From UBA868 sp016776875 (GTDB taxonomy: Bacteria > Pseudomonadota > Gammaproteobacteria > Arenicellales > UBA868): 64,000 bases of DNA. The translations under genes and the position numbers were made by a program. The DNA lies in NCBI GenBank assembly GCA_051201585.1, contig CP179198.1, positions 1,550,001 through 1,614,000 on the forward strand, written 5' to 3'. This document shows, piece by piece, positions 16,701 through 25,759 of the stretch. The first letter of the stretch is position 1. The number at the start of each line of letters is the position of its first letter. Under the pieces are notes generated by a model. That model was not told the origin of the DNA. It searched no databases and saw only the letters and a program-made list of their open reading frames with translations.

Positions 16701-18160
16701 TTGACCACTTGCTGAACAGAATGCGCAAAATTATGCAATTGATCCGAAAACCGGAAAATTGAGTCATCATAATCTTGTTTTAGAGAACCCAATCGATTCT
16801 GGTCGGGCGCGGAAACGGGTATCAGGATTCCGTCACGTTTAAAATCATCGCGATCTAGCGGCGGCGCCTCCTCCAAAATGATGTGTGCATTAGTACCTCC
16901 AATTCCAAATGAGCTCACGCCTGCGGCTGAGCCAAACTTAGCGCATCGAGGAAAGATGACAGGGTCGGTATTAACAACAAAACCGGCCCGACCTTGAGCC
17001 AAAGCCTGAGACGGTTCGGTCATTGTGGCCGTTGGGGGAATTATTCCGTTACGCAGAGCCAACGAGACTTTTATTAAACTGGCCGCCCCTGCAGCAGTAT
17101 CCAGGTGTCCAAAATTGCTTTTAAGCGATCCTAAGTAATGGGGTCGACTCTCAGTCCTCGAAAAAATCTCATCTAACGCTTTGAGTTCAATTTCATCTCC
17201 CAGCGGGGTCCCGGTACCATGCGCCTCAACGAAACCGATCTCGTCTTGCGACCGACCCGACATTTCTAAAGCATCACGGATCACCTCCGCCTGCCCATCA
17301 ACACTAGGCGCGGTGAAACCTGCCTTCAAAGATCCGTCGTTATTAATGCCAAAACCTGAGATCACGGAATAGATTCGATCTCCGTTTTCTTGAGCATCAT
17401 CTAGACGCTTCAATGCAACAATCGCAGCGCCATTCCCGTCAAATGTTCCAGAAGCATTTTTATCGAACGGTCGACATTTTCCGTCAGGCGACAGTATTCC
17501 CCCAGGATGAAATTCATACCCCTGATCTTGGGGTAAATGAATAGAGCACCCCCCACATAAAACCAGATCAGACTGATAATTTAAAAGACTCTGAGATCCC
17601 AGAATTACAGAGACGAGAGACGTCGAGCACGCGGTATTGACCGAAACCGCAGGACCCTGGAGATCCAGCTTGTACGCGACACGCGTTGGCACAAAATCTT
17701 TGTCATTCCCGAGACTGACCGGCCAGGCACCGACCGTTTTTATCAAAGATGGATTTTCTAAAATATTTTGAATGAGATAGGAATTAAGGCCCACCCCGCC
17801 AAACACCCCAATGCGGCCAGGGAAACCATCCGGATTACAGCCACTGTCTTCGAGCGCTCGAGCCGCGGTTTCTAAAAAAATTCGATGCTGGGGGTCAAGA
17901 ATTTCTGCCTCGCGGGGTGTAAAACCAAAAAACTCTGCATCGAAAAGATCTGCATCATCCAAGGCGCCAAACGCTCGGACTCGAGATGACTCCCTCGCCG
18001 CCGTTTCTGACAACCCAGCGTTGATTAAGTCAGCTTCGGTGAAGCGGGTTACGGTTTCTTGACCCTTTTCGAGCACGCTCCAAAAACTGTCGAGCGTATT
18101 CGCGCCCGGGACTCGAACAGCCATACCGACCACCGCAATTTTCACTCCGCCGTCGCTCAT
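13733..18160 (-). CDS. PKS module: KS-AT(degenerate)-KR-ACP
   Basis: The protein has 1475 residues with a strong Shine-Dalgarno (AAGGAAGG) before the ATG. The KS (active site NTACSTSL near 177, EAHGTGTPLGDE, KSNFGHLD) is of the kind that follows NRPS modules, and it starts without a coiled-coil. The AT (about 520-830) keeps Ser in GVSLGEF and the late His in APFHT. It has lost the usual GQGSQ motif (FLFGGRD), the His of GHSxG (now Val) and the Arg that binds the extender carboxylate (AVAFADSL). The KR has ITGGLGRIG near 1130 and the catalytic Tyr in SAYGSANA. The carrier (VGGNSL) is PCP-like. Expected role: add two carbons to the Asn-bound chain and reduce the ketone, giving a beta-hydroxy gamma-amino (statine-like) unit. 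How the module is loaded is open. Confidence 0.9.
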   Translation of the reverse strand: MSDGGVKIAVVGMAVRVPGANTLDSFWSVLEKGQETVTRFTEADLINAGLSETAARESSRVRAFGALDDADLFDAEFFGFTPREAEILDPQHRIFLETAARALEDSGCNPDGFPGRIGVFGGVGLNSYLIQNILENPSLIKTVGAWPVSLGNDKDFVPTRVAYKLDLQGPAVSVNTACSTSLVSVILGSQSLLNYQSDLVLCGGCSIHLPQDQGYEFHPGGILSPDGKCRPFDKNASGTFDGNGAAIVALKRLDDAQENGDRIYSVISGFGINNDGSLKAGFTAPSVDGQAEVIRDALEMSGRSQDEIGFVEAHGTGTPLGDEIELKALDEIFSRTESRPHYLGSLKSNFGHLDTAAGAASLIKVSLALRNGIIPPTATMTEPSQALAQGRAGFVVNTDPVIFPRCAKFGSAAGVSSFGIGGTNAHIILEEAPPLDRDDFKRDGILIPVSAPDQNRLGSLKQDYDDSIFRFSDQLHNFAHSVQQVVKQYPVRGFYSGASVVDGVKQLVWQAPLTDASGETKPKIIFLFGGRDTFDSSTVPVLIKEEPEFRKHFFYCIDQLERIGLAGHDSPITTENLRRGDATNATALSLFCAQYATYLMWRSWGVQPDGLFGVSLGEFVVATISEVLSLDDALRAVAFADSLSANFPAGKTVAVGCGAEHLKSRLPEHVYLSVSASANQSLLSGDETQLNCFCETLRAEGLAIHEADADAPFHTPLMTQWVDQLVQVLDGVTLKNPKIPYISCATGAAALDSDVTSVSHYRKLFECESQIRAGLESLSATISPEDTIFLENGIGASISSFVQQSDSLKNALAVLSTTPNAWALDSSARSNRVVEHLYKTIGSAWQRGASFDFTAFSAMEWGNKIDVPKQPFVRHSFWVNPGPRTDSPELNSAAEKRLPIDSWFHAPQKIQRISSSANLSEESLWILVGDSVLLDSLSAALTGSGVNWRSPNDFFESSDEFDFSDETHWKNLFDVFIRDKVNPTTFVFCPELRNFSCNGDVAIQTLSPIIFLGRYLGSTFFSAELTVAVVVENLTDSPRNLPADVFLGPIRVLPQEFQNVNTGLIEVSIKSQSTSMSLGQSLVRDIAALDGSNHLLRVGRLLLEETYPSISLARPQGIPKLLRHGGVYLITGGLGRIGTTLASHLIDTVDAKVILTTRGRLGEVNEFPLKTRHPNNVLVVTANAESEVEMFDALNRGVSEFGNINGVIHAAGIIGAASFKTISESSIEDHGRQFEGKVGGLPIIEKLSQKVNLDFVVLCSSLSPLLGGLGFSAYGSANAILDRYVDEKSGDPGPIWISINWEGWQELAAPDPVGHQFGKNELTDEEGCDIFDRIMDQSNVSRIVVSTTRLSGRLQKWVSGKSSQPEKSSIGQTFSRPSVLGSPIPASSSTEQRLINLWEQLLGISPLGVSDNFFEVGGNSLILTQFIATARDEFQIDLPLAQLFDCPRIDSIAKIIDNPAEIVVPKSDSREQGLI

Positions 18161-18170
18161 TTAACCTTCC

Positions 18171-21100
18171 TTAACGAGCAGATGCTTTAGAGTTAAAAGC
18201 TCGATTTCTTTTGGACCGAGAAACGTCACCGCGTCGACTCATACGCTCGGGAATCTGTCTATCAACGGAGTCATTCTTTCCTTCTCGGATCAAACCGGAG
18301 ATTAGGCGAACCGTGGGTGATTGATAGATATCAATTGGCTTTAGATCGCACGAGAAATAATGATTCAGCCGATCGATCAGTTTGACAGCGAGAATAGAAT
18401 GCCCGCCTAAATCAAAAAAATTCGCGTCAAGCGGAATAAGATCAACTTTTAATAACTCCTTCCAAATGCGACTTGCTTCAACCTCTATGGAATCATTCGC
18501 ACCCTCCATCGTCGCTGATGTTTGAATAATGTCAGCCTCAATCTCTCCTAGTGCGGAACGATTTATTTTTCCCGTCGACGTCAACGGGAGATTTTTAACC
18601 CTCAGAAAACTCGCTGGTACCATATAGCCTGGGACCAAAGTTGCAAGCTGTCGTCTGATCGCGTCGCTATCCATCGCGGTTTCGGATTCCATCGCTACAA
18701 ACGCAACCAAACGTGAATCGCCTTCGTCATGTTTTTGAACAACCACGCCGGACTGCGAAATACCCGTTAACTGATTTAGGGCATTTTCGATTTCCTCAGG
18801 CTCAATACGGAATCCTCTAAGAAGAATTTGACCGTCGGTTCGACCTAAGTAATGCAACTCACCTTGGTCACTCCAGCGCACCCGATCCCCTGAGAAATAG
18901 CCTCGCACCGTTTCTTTATCACCACAAGAATGAGGATTAGCGGGCAACATCTTGAACTTTCGCTCGGTTAAGTCGTCCTGATTAAGGTATTTAATACCGA
19001 CGCCCGAACCGTAGATAAAAAGTTCCCCCGCAACGCCGGTGGGCAACATCCGTCCTGAAGAATCAACCACGCGGAGACCTGTGTTCGGAATCGGCCGACC
19101 AATAGGTAGACTGCTCTCTATTAACTTGATTCTGGGAATTTCGTAAACACAGCATCCAACCACAGTCTCGGTAGGTCCATATTCATTAATGACACGAGTC
19201 GTGCAATTGGGTTCCAGCCATGGCGAAACAGCGCTCGCTTTTAATGCTTCACCACCGATCACCAGTACTCGGACGGCCTGGTCAGGCACCTCATGCCCTA
19301 ACGCGGCGTTGAGTAATTCCAAGTGAGCCGGCGTTACCTTAAGCAATGATATCTCGGCGCCTTCGCGTAACAGACCGACTACCCCCGCGATTGGGTCTTG
19401 ACTCGATTGGGGAATCAGAATTCGCTGCCCTGCGATCAGCGGTGGAAAGATACTAGTCAAAGTTGCATCAAAACTGATACTTCCGTGGAATATTGCGGCA
19501 CTGCCACGAGACAATTCATAAAACTGTGCGGCCCATGACACATAATTCGCAAAAGCCGAATGACTAATAACTACGCCTTTTGGCAATCCAGTCGACCCGG
19601 AGGTATAGAGGATGTAAGCTGGATCTGTACCTTGGATTTCCGAAACCCTTACTTCTAACGAGTCATTCTCATGGGTATTGCATTCCGCGATATTTTGAAC
19701 GACCCCTGAGCCATCTACCAGAAAGCCGGGAAAGTGTGAATCACTATCGGTCAGTACAATTTTAGCTTGGCAGTCTTTCTGGATCCAAGATTTACGATCA
19801 TCAGGAAGGGCCGGATCAACAGGCACCAGGACAAAACCAGCGCGAAGCACTCCCAGCATTGCGGCGATAACATCCGAAGAATGCTCGGCGCAAACGATTA
19901 CGCAACTACCTGGCAAAAGTGTGGCGCCGGCCAAATATTTCGCAATCCTTGCCGATTGATCATCAAGCTTCTTAAATGTCCGAGTATTGTCATTCGCTAC
20001 TATTGCGACGCGATCACTGTGTATTTTTAGAGCCGACTCAATTCCCGAAACAACACTGATTGGAACTGGCGAAGCGCTACCGTTTTCGAAGTTCAAATAT
20101 TGTCTTTCAATATCTGTGGCAGATGCAATATCAGTTTGACGCGCGCCTGCTACACCCAGAGCGCCAACCTCTGTGATCGTCTTGATAAAACTGTCACCCA
20201 GGCTTTTCGCTAAATCTTGACTGACCCTGTCCGACGGAAACAACAATTCGACAAAGTAGGTGTTCTCTGAAACCGTAACATTGCAAGTCAAGCCAAACGC
20301 GGTATAACCGGCAACCGTAGGACACCATGAAATGTTTACATCTGCTGGATGCGCCAGTTCACCAGGCTCATCAAAATTAAAAATGACAGAAAGGATCGGA
20401 TCATGATGGAGACTATCGCCTCTCCCGTTGATCGCTTCCATAATCTCTGAATAAGGAAGATTCTGATGCTCATATGCCTCAAGCAAAGTACGGCGCACCT
20501 CTGCCATAAAGTCGATTTTCTCATCATCAATTTTCGAGTTCACCCGGACCGGCATGAGATGAGTGAAGTAGCCAATCGTGTCGGAAAATATTTTTCCCAT
20601 GCGTCCAGCGACCGGGACCCCCACTACAAAATCATCTACTCCGGTGAGTCTGTTTAACCAAAAACTGTAAAGCGCAAAGAAATACATAAACCCAGTGCAT
20701 TGATTCGCAGTCGCTTTTTCCTTCAACTTGAGTGAATCAGCAGGATCAAATCTAAAGAGAAATCGGCGAGCCTCAAAACTGGGGTTAACCGGCGGAGGAC
20801 AATCACTCGGAATCAGAAGTGCTTCAGGCAGATCCTTCAATTGCCGCTTCCAAAACGCCCTCTCTTTATCAAGGTTTTGTTCTTTAAAATAAGACAGATA
20901 GTCTTGAAGGCCTGACCTTGCCTTACGATCGATGCTTTCCGGATTATCGTACAGGTCGATGATTTGACGAAACAACAAATTCATTGAAATCCCGTCAATC
21001 GCAAAATGATGGCCAACAATCCGAAGAATTAATTTCTCCTCACCCACTCTTACGACAAGACCCTTAATTAATGGTCCGGTCTCGAGATCAAAATCAAAAT

Positions 21101-23456
21101 CCAACGGCTTGTCGATCCATGCCTGAAGCGCATCATCATCTTGGTCATCTCCAAAACCGTCAATAATCTTTAACTCCGGGAGACTCTTTACTTCAGACAA
21201 TTGTCCCGACGAGTTATTAACAACAAGATTAAGGGATGGATTAGACAAAACCGCTTTTTGAAATGCCATCTGCAAGCGGTCTAATGACATCGTGCCTGAG
21301 AATGTGACAGTCGCGCCAACCTGATAAACCTTGCTGGCGTCAGAACTAATTCTAGAAAGCGTATAGAGTTGCTCCTGAGCCCTGCTCATACGCAGGGGTT
21401 CGATAGGATGGCGTAACTGATCTTGCGAAACGGGATTGATGGCTGGGGTGGTTTTTCCCAAGAAGTCGCCATCGCGCAAAGCGAGTGCGCTCTCACGAAT
21501 TTTTTGAATTACAAATTCAATGTCTGCTTCGGAATGGGCTGTCGAAAGGAAATAATTACGCCACTCCCAGATAAATACACCTTTTTCCATCAGGTGGTAG
21601 AACAAAAGCTCCAGATTCTCTTTAAAATCGAACCGAAATAGTGATCCGAAGTTTACGATCGAAATCGGCATCTCTTCCCCAACAAAGAACTCATTTAGGG
21701 AGCACTTCAATCGTTCGGTCTGGCGATTCAGTTTCTCTTGAAGAGATGGCCCTTCCTGTTTCAAATGACGAAGTGTCGCGAGCGCGGAGGTCATGACTAA
21801 AGGGTGTTGACAAAACGTGCCGCCAAAAATAACGCGCTCCACGCTTGGGAACGTACTGTCACCATAACTCCAGCGTCCGCCGTCGATAGGATCCATAAGG
21901 CCATCACGACCGGCAACCACCCCTATCGGCATTCCGCCTCCAACCACTTTCCCATAAGTCGCTATATCCGCATCAACGCCAAACCAGCCCTGAGCCCCTT
22001 GCTGATGAATGCGAAATCCGGTAATCATCTCATCAAAAATCAGAAGCGTATCAATCTCACGGGTAACTTTTCTGAGCTCTTTTAAAAAGGATTGTGGCTG
22101 CAAATCTGGACGTCGACTCTGAACCGGCTCAACAAGCACGGCGGCAAGCTGTCCTTTAAGCTTTCTGATTTCTTCGAGTGAGCTGTCGTCACCATATTCA
22201 AGGATAATAAGATCCTGAACTGCCGCACCCGGAATGCCTGCAGATGCAGGCCGAGTCACACGACGGCCCGATGAATCATGGGGAACGCCCATTACATTAT
22301 CAGCATGCCCATGATAGGAGCCCTGAAAAATAACAATCTTGTCGCGACCGGTTGATGCTCTAGCCAATCGAATTGCCGCCATAACCGCTTCGGTTCCGCT
22401 GTTAGTGAAGGTGACCCGATCCATGCCCGTCAATTCTGCAACCAGTTGAGCCGCCTCTGCAGCTTCTGGCGGGCGAGGACCCAATTCCATCGCATCAACA
22501 GGACGATCTCTTAATGCGTTATCAACGAAACTTGGATGATGTCCAAAAAGAGAAACGCCCTGACCCATCGTGATATCGACATACTCATTGCCATCAACAT
22601 CCCAAATTCTGGAGCCACTCGCACGATCCCCGACAATGGGATACAACATTTCCTTGGTTGTAAATCTAAAACCAACCGACGCACGACTGTCGGCAAGCAC
22701 ATCGCGCGACGCCGCGGCTAATTTTTTTGAATTTCTCGTCTTTTTCGTGTATCTGTCGATCAAATCTTCAAGATGAGCCTGTTGGTTAACATTGAGTCCC
22801 CTGGCCCTGATTTCTAGCGGTTTCAGCATCATCTGAGGCCGAGGCGATGTTTTCACGGATGCTGGCAGTTCAGCGACCGAATGATCCGATGCAACTCCAG
22901 AACCCTCTTTCTGAAGATCTAAAGTCGGCTTCGCTTGGCTCGTTAGGCGTCTCGATGTGTCACGATCACCAGAAATGGTTGCGAGAAATGCGAGCTGCTT
23001 CTCCAGGAGGCTATTTAGCGCGTCCGAGGCTCCCTGTATTTGCGCATTCATGAGTCGGCTGATCTGATCGCCGGGCATTCCATCCTGAAGCGATACCTGA
23101 TGTGACAGAAGATCTGGGGTCTGTAACCCAACCAAAGTGTCGTCGATCGACAGGTCGGCTGCTGCCTCCGTACTGTCAATAGATCCGTGCTCGTGAATGT
23201 AATTTACCAAAGAGTCCAGGTTAGTTAAGTCTTCAAAAAACATTGGAAGCTTTAACTGAAGCCCCCAGCGCTCCTCCACGGTTTTCTGAAGTTCCATCAA
23301 GACAAGAGAATTCGCGCCCATCTCCAAAAAGGGTCTCGTCATGACATCCTGCGTCGGGACATTAGGCAGTACTTCGTCTATTAATGAACGAAGCGATTCA
23401 ACAATTTCTTCTTCTTTTCTATCAGCCATAATTCCGGCATCCAAAGTTATATCCAA
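18171..23456 (-). CDS. Hybrid protein: ACP-aminotransferase-C-A(Asn-like)-PCP
   Basis: The protein has 1761 residues. Domains: ACP (MGANSLVLM near 50); class III PLP aminotransferase of the glutamate-1-semialdehyde aminomutase type, about 245-670 (FTNSGTEAVMAA, FDEMITGFR, PLP Lys in YGKVVGGGMP near 501); C domain (HHFAIDG near 815); A domain (YTSGSTGLPKG near 1283); PCP (LGGHSIL near 1685). The ACP-aminotransferase-C-A order is that of the beta-amino fatty acid lipopeptide synthases (mycosubtilin/iturin, microcystin McyE): a beta-ketoacyl-ACP is transaminated, then condensed. The A-code I read is D-A-T-K-V-G-E-V-G-K, close to asparagine codes. The N-terminal ACP probably completes the carrier-less KS-AT protein at 28037-31912. 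The start at 23456 is TTG with AGGTGG 8 bases before; an ATG at 23429 is the alternative. Confidence 0.92.
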   Translation of the reverse strand: MDITLDAGIMADRKEEEIVESLRSLIDEVLPNVPTQDVMTRPFLEMGANSLVLMELQKTVEERWGLQLKLPMFFEDLTNLDSLVNYIHEHGSIDSTEAAADLSIDDTLVGLQTPDLLSHQVSLQDGMPGDQISRLMNAQIQGASDALNSLLEKQLAFLATISGDRDTSRRLTSQAKPTLDLQKEGSGVASDHSVAELPASVKTSPRPQMMLKPLEIRARGLNVNQQAHLEDLIDRYTKKTRNSKKLAAASRDVLADSRASVGFRFTTKEMLYPIVGDRASGSRIWDVDGNEYVDITMGQGVSLFGHHPSFVDNALRDRPVDAMELGPRPPEAAEAAQLVAELTGMDRVTFTNSGTEAVMAAIRLARASTGRDKIVIFQGSYHGHADNVMGVPHDSSGRRVTRPASAGIPGAAVQDLIILEYGDDSSLEEIRKLKGQLAAVLVEPVQSRRPDLQPQSFLKELRKVTREIDTLLIFDEMITGFRIHQQGAQGWFGVDADIATYGKVVGGGMPIGVVAGRDGLMDPIDGGRWSYGDSTFPSVERVIFGGTFCQHPLVMTSALATLRHLKQEGPSLQEKLNRQTERLKCSLNEFFVGEEMPISIVNFGSLFRFDFKENLELLFYHLMEKGVFIWEWRNYFLSTAHSEADIEFVIQKIRESALALRDGDFLGKTTPAINPVSQDQLRHPIEPLRMSRAQEQLYTLSRISSDASKVYQVGATVTFSGTMSLDRLQMAFQKAVLSNPSLNLVVNNSSGQLSEVKSLPELKIIDGFGDDQDDDALQAWIDKPLDFDFDLETGPLIKGLVVRVGEEKLILRIVGHHFAIDGISMNLLFRQIIDLYDNPESIDRKARSGLQDYLSYFKEQNLDKERAFWKRQLKDLPEALLIPSDCPPPVNPSFEARRFLFRFDPADSLKLKEKATANQCTGFMYFFALYSFWLNRLTGVDDFVVGVPVAGRMGKIFSDTIGYFTHLMPVRVNSKIDDEKIDFMAEVRRTLLEAYEHQNLPYSEIMEAINGRGDSLHHDPILSVIFNFDEPGELAHPADVNISWCPTVAGYTAFGLTCNVTVSENTYFVELLFPSDRVSQDLAKSLGDSFIKTITEVGALGVAGARQTDIASATDIERQYLNFENGSASPVPISVVSGIESALKIHSDRVAIVANDNTRTFKKLDDQSARIAKYLAGATLLPGSCVIVCAEHSSDVIAAMLGVLRAGFVLVPVDPALPDDRKSWIQKDCQAKIVLTDSDSHFPGFLVDGSGVVQNIAECNTHENDSLEVRVSEIQGTDPAYILYTSGSTGLPKGVVISHSAFANYVSWAAQFYELSRGSAAIFHGSISFDATLTSIFPPLIAGQRILIPQSSQDPIAGVVGLLREGAEISLLKVTPAHLELLNAALGHEVPDQAVRVLVIGGEALKASAVSPWLEPNCTTRVINEYGPTETVVGCCVYEIPRIKLIESSLPIGRPIPNTGLRVVDSSGRMLPTGVAGELFIYGSGVGIKYLNQDDLTERKFKMLPANPHSCGDKETVRGYFSGDRVRWSDQGELHYLGRTDGQILLRGFRIEPEEIENALNQLTGISQSGVVVQKHDEGDSRLVAFVAMESETAMDSDAIRRQLATLVPGYMVPASFLRVKNLPLTSTGKINRSALGEIEADIIQTSATMEGANDSIEVEASRIWKELLKVDLIPLDANFFDLGGHSILAVKLIDRLNHYFSCDLKPIDIYQSPTVRLISGLIREGKNDSVDRQIPERMSRRGDVSRSKRNRAFNSKASAR

Positions 23457-23474
23457 TTCTTACCACCTGATGAG

Positions 23475-24644
23475 TTACCAAACTTTTACCCGAGCCATTT
23501 TCCCGTGTGGTTTTCCCGGTCCGTTTTCAAAAGGTGCCAGATAAATCCACCCCTCTACAAGTACGCCACCCATAAAGCCACTTGCTCCTGAATCGATTTG
23601 TCGAATATCTGTAAAAGACCATGCGCCAGAACAAGACACATCACCGAGCATCTGCATTTTGGCCAACAGTCCGTGATATTCAACGCCATCAAGGCAGTGC
23701 GGCACGAAATAGACATCCTGATGATTTGCAACTGCTCCAAAAAAACCGCGACTCATTGGGTTAAAAATCGTCGAGTCGACGAACTTCCAATCCCAATCAG
23801 CAAGTTTCTGACTCTCGTCGCCGGTGCCGATCGTGATCAATCCTGATCGGTCGTCCCCATCAAAATATGGTGCGAGCACAATAGATGAACCAACCGACAC
23901 CCCGCCAACGAATCCTTTCGCCCTCGGGTTAAGCGAACTCAAATCAAATGAATCCCAGGAACCAGGATCCATAAATTTTTCAGTTCGCAAAAAACGGGCG
24001 AGATTGCCGTGAAATCCCCGACCTTCACGCGCGTAAGGCACAAAAAAAACTGAGCCCTGGTGCACGATACTGCCATGGTAGCCACGCAGGAGTGGATCTC
24101 GCTTGCCAAGATCAAAAAATTCCCACGCGTCGCGATCGAAAAATGGCTGATGGGAATCATAACGGGTTATTAATCCACTGTGTGAATCTGGGTCAGTGCG
24201 ATATGGAGATAAATAGACATATCGACCATCAAATGCACCCGCTACAAACCCCTTACTGTCAGCGTGCCATTTGGTGGTATCAACAAATGACCAGGACGCG
24301 CTACTGTTAAAGTCTGCTGTCGTATCAAATCGCGCCACTAATCCGTGAAATTGATTATTGCAGTGCGGGATCAGATATAAAAACCTGCCATCAAATTGCC
24401 CTCCGATGTAACCTGCACTACTCTGGTTCGCCACTTGGGTATCAAAAAACTTCCAACCGCTCGGATCATCAAGCGATTTTTGGGGGTCGAACCGCGCAAC
24501 CTCGCCAAAAAATTCTCCATTAAAAAGTGGCACTAAATAAATAAAACGCCCGTCAAAAACTGCAGAAGAATAACCACCCGCACCTGAACGCAACGATCGA
24601 AGGTCGAAAACCTCGACCTGCGCATCAGTATTTTGCATGCTCAT
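23475..24644 (-). CDS. Seven-repeat, propeller-like protein of unknown function
   Basis: The 389 residues are made of seven tandem repeats of about 50 residues. The consensus is roughly G(F/Y)xGGxFDGRxxYLxP, a loop, then HGLxARFD, a spacer and WxFxD. Seven repeats with a stray WxF-type outer strand at the N-terminus (VEVFDL) fit a closed seven-bladed beta-propeller with the ends sharing one blade. There is no signal peptide, so it is predicted cytoplasmic. The ATG overlaps the stop of the FkbH-like gene (ATGA), with GGGAGG as ribosome-binding site, and the aminotransferase protein starts 18 bases later. It is therefore translated with the pathway. No catalytic motif was recognised. It could be a scaffold, an enzyme acting on the carrier-bound chain, or a product-binding protein; none of these is shown. 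Confidence 0.75.
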   Translation of the reverse strand: MSMQNTDAQVEVFDLRSLRSGAGGYSSAVFDGRFIYLVPLFNGEFFGEVARFDPQKSLDDPSGWKFFDTQVANQSSAGYIGGQFDGRFLYLIPHCNNQFHGLVARFDTTADFNSSASWSFVDTTKWHADSKGFVAGAFDGRYVYLSPYRTDPDSHSGLITRYDSHQPFFDRDAWEFFDLGKRDPLLRGYHGSIVHQGSVFFVPYAREGRGFHGNLARFLRTEKFMDPGSWDSFDLSSLNPRAKGFVGGVSVGSSIVLAPYFDGDDRSGLITIGTGDESQKLADWDWKFVDSTIFNPMSRGFFGAVANHQDVYFVPHCLDGVEYHGLLAKMQMLGDVSCSGAWSFTDIRQIDSGASGFMGGVLVEGWIYLAPFENGPGKPHGKMARVKVW

Positions 24645-25720
24645 CCAGCTAAGCCTCCCGATTGCGCATGCAAAAAATCAAGATCATCTGTATTTAATTC
24701 AATATATTCAGGAACGGGTGGGATCGCGCTCAGGTCGTTTGCAAGAATGAGGGATTTACCATCCCGCGATGTCTCATAAAACTGATTGAACTTGTAGGTC
24801 ATGTACATCATGCGATTTCGGTCGGTTTCAATAAAATCAGCAAATAGAGAGGCTTTCGCCTCTTTTGCCTTTTGACGAATAAAATTGACCAAAATATTGC
24901 CAACCCCTCTCGCCATCACTCGACAGGACATGAGCAGCAACTTTATCTTCCAGTTTGAATCTCGAACCTCTATGAGCGCAAGTCCAATTTTTCCATAAGG
25001 ACCATAGCGATCATCCAACCCTGCGACAAGAAAAATATGGTCAGATGACTGTATAAATTCGTGAAGTTCATCGTAAGAAAACGTTAAACCTGTCGTGTTC
25101 AACTGGTTCGTACGCACCGTCAATTCCTCAGCTCTCTTCAGATCATCTATCGTGGTTCGAGAAATCGAAAATCTCAGCTTCAATGAAGCAAGAAACTCTT
25201 CCTTTGGTCCTGCAAAGTTTTCCTCAACTTGATTACGGCGCAAGTCACTTTGGTACATCGATCGACGCTTGGCAGAATCATCAGTGATAAATCGAGGCCT
25301 AACATCTCTCAACCAAACGACTGAACGAGGATCGACCGCATCGACGCATAAGACTTCCGGCAGATTAAAACTCACCTCGTCACGCTCAAAACTCTGATCA
25401 TCGACAAACACCAAAGAATCAAGACCGATATTAAGCGAGTCCGCGATTTTTGATATTGAATCAGACTTGGGTCCCCAATTAATCTGGGGATACAGGAAAT
25501 AATCGCTGATACCTAATTCCGATAATCGTGTCATCGCATGATCATGTGAGTTTCGGCTTGCAATCGAGTGCAAGATACCCCTCTCATCAAGTAACCGGAT
25601 TACCTCAATCATCTCAGGCCGGACTGCCACCGAGGAGTCCTCGGCAAGCGTACCCGTCCAAATCGTGTGATCCAGATCCCACACAATGCATTTGACTAAT
25701 TGTTGAAATTCTTTTTTCAT
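24641..25720 (-). CDS. FkbH-like HAD-superfamily protein (glyceryl-ACP formation)
   Basis: About 359 residues, the normal FkbH length. The N-terminal HAD domain has the catalytic motif WDLDHTIWTGTL, and VFVDDQSFERDEV supplies the later acidic residues. The C-terminal half is the GNAT-like domain (RTNQLNTTG, DRYGPYGKIGLALIE, SCRVMARGVGN). In the methoxymalonyl and hydroxymalonyl pathways, FkbH homologues move a D-1,3-bisphosphoglycerate-derived glyceryl group onto a dedicated ACP and remove the phosphate. Here it is the last of four genes with the partner dehydrogenases and ACP. An ATG at 25720 is preferred over the in-frame TTG at 25726. The next gene overlaps its stop by ATGA. Confidence 0.9.
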   Translation of the reverse strand: MKKEFQQLVKCIVWDLDHTIWTGTLAEDSSVAVRPEMIEVIRLLDERGILHSIASRNSHDHAMTRLSELGISDYFLYPQINWGPKSDSISKIADSLNIGLDSLVFVDDQSFERDEVSFNLPEVLCVDAVDPRSVVWLRDVRPRFITDDSAKRRSMYQSDLRRNQVEENFAGPKEEFLASLKLRFSISRTTIDDLKRAEELTVRTNQLNTTGLTFSYDELHEFIQSSDHIFLVAGLDDRYGPYGKIGLALIEVRDSNWKIKLLLMSCRVMARGVGNILVNFIRQKAKEAKASLFADFIETDRNRMMYMTYKFNQFYETSRDGKSLILANDLSAIPPVPEYIELNTDDLDFLHAQSGGLAG

Positions 25721-25759
25721 ACTCAATAGATGCTTAATTTAACTGCAGCCTGATCTAGT

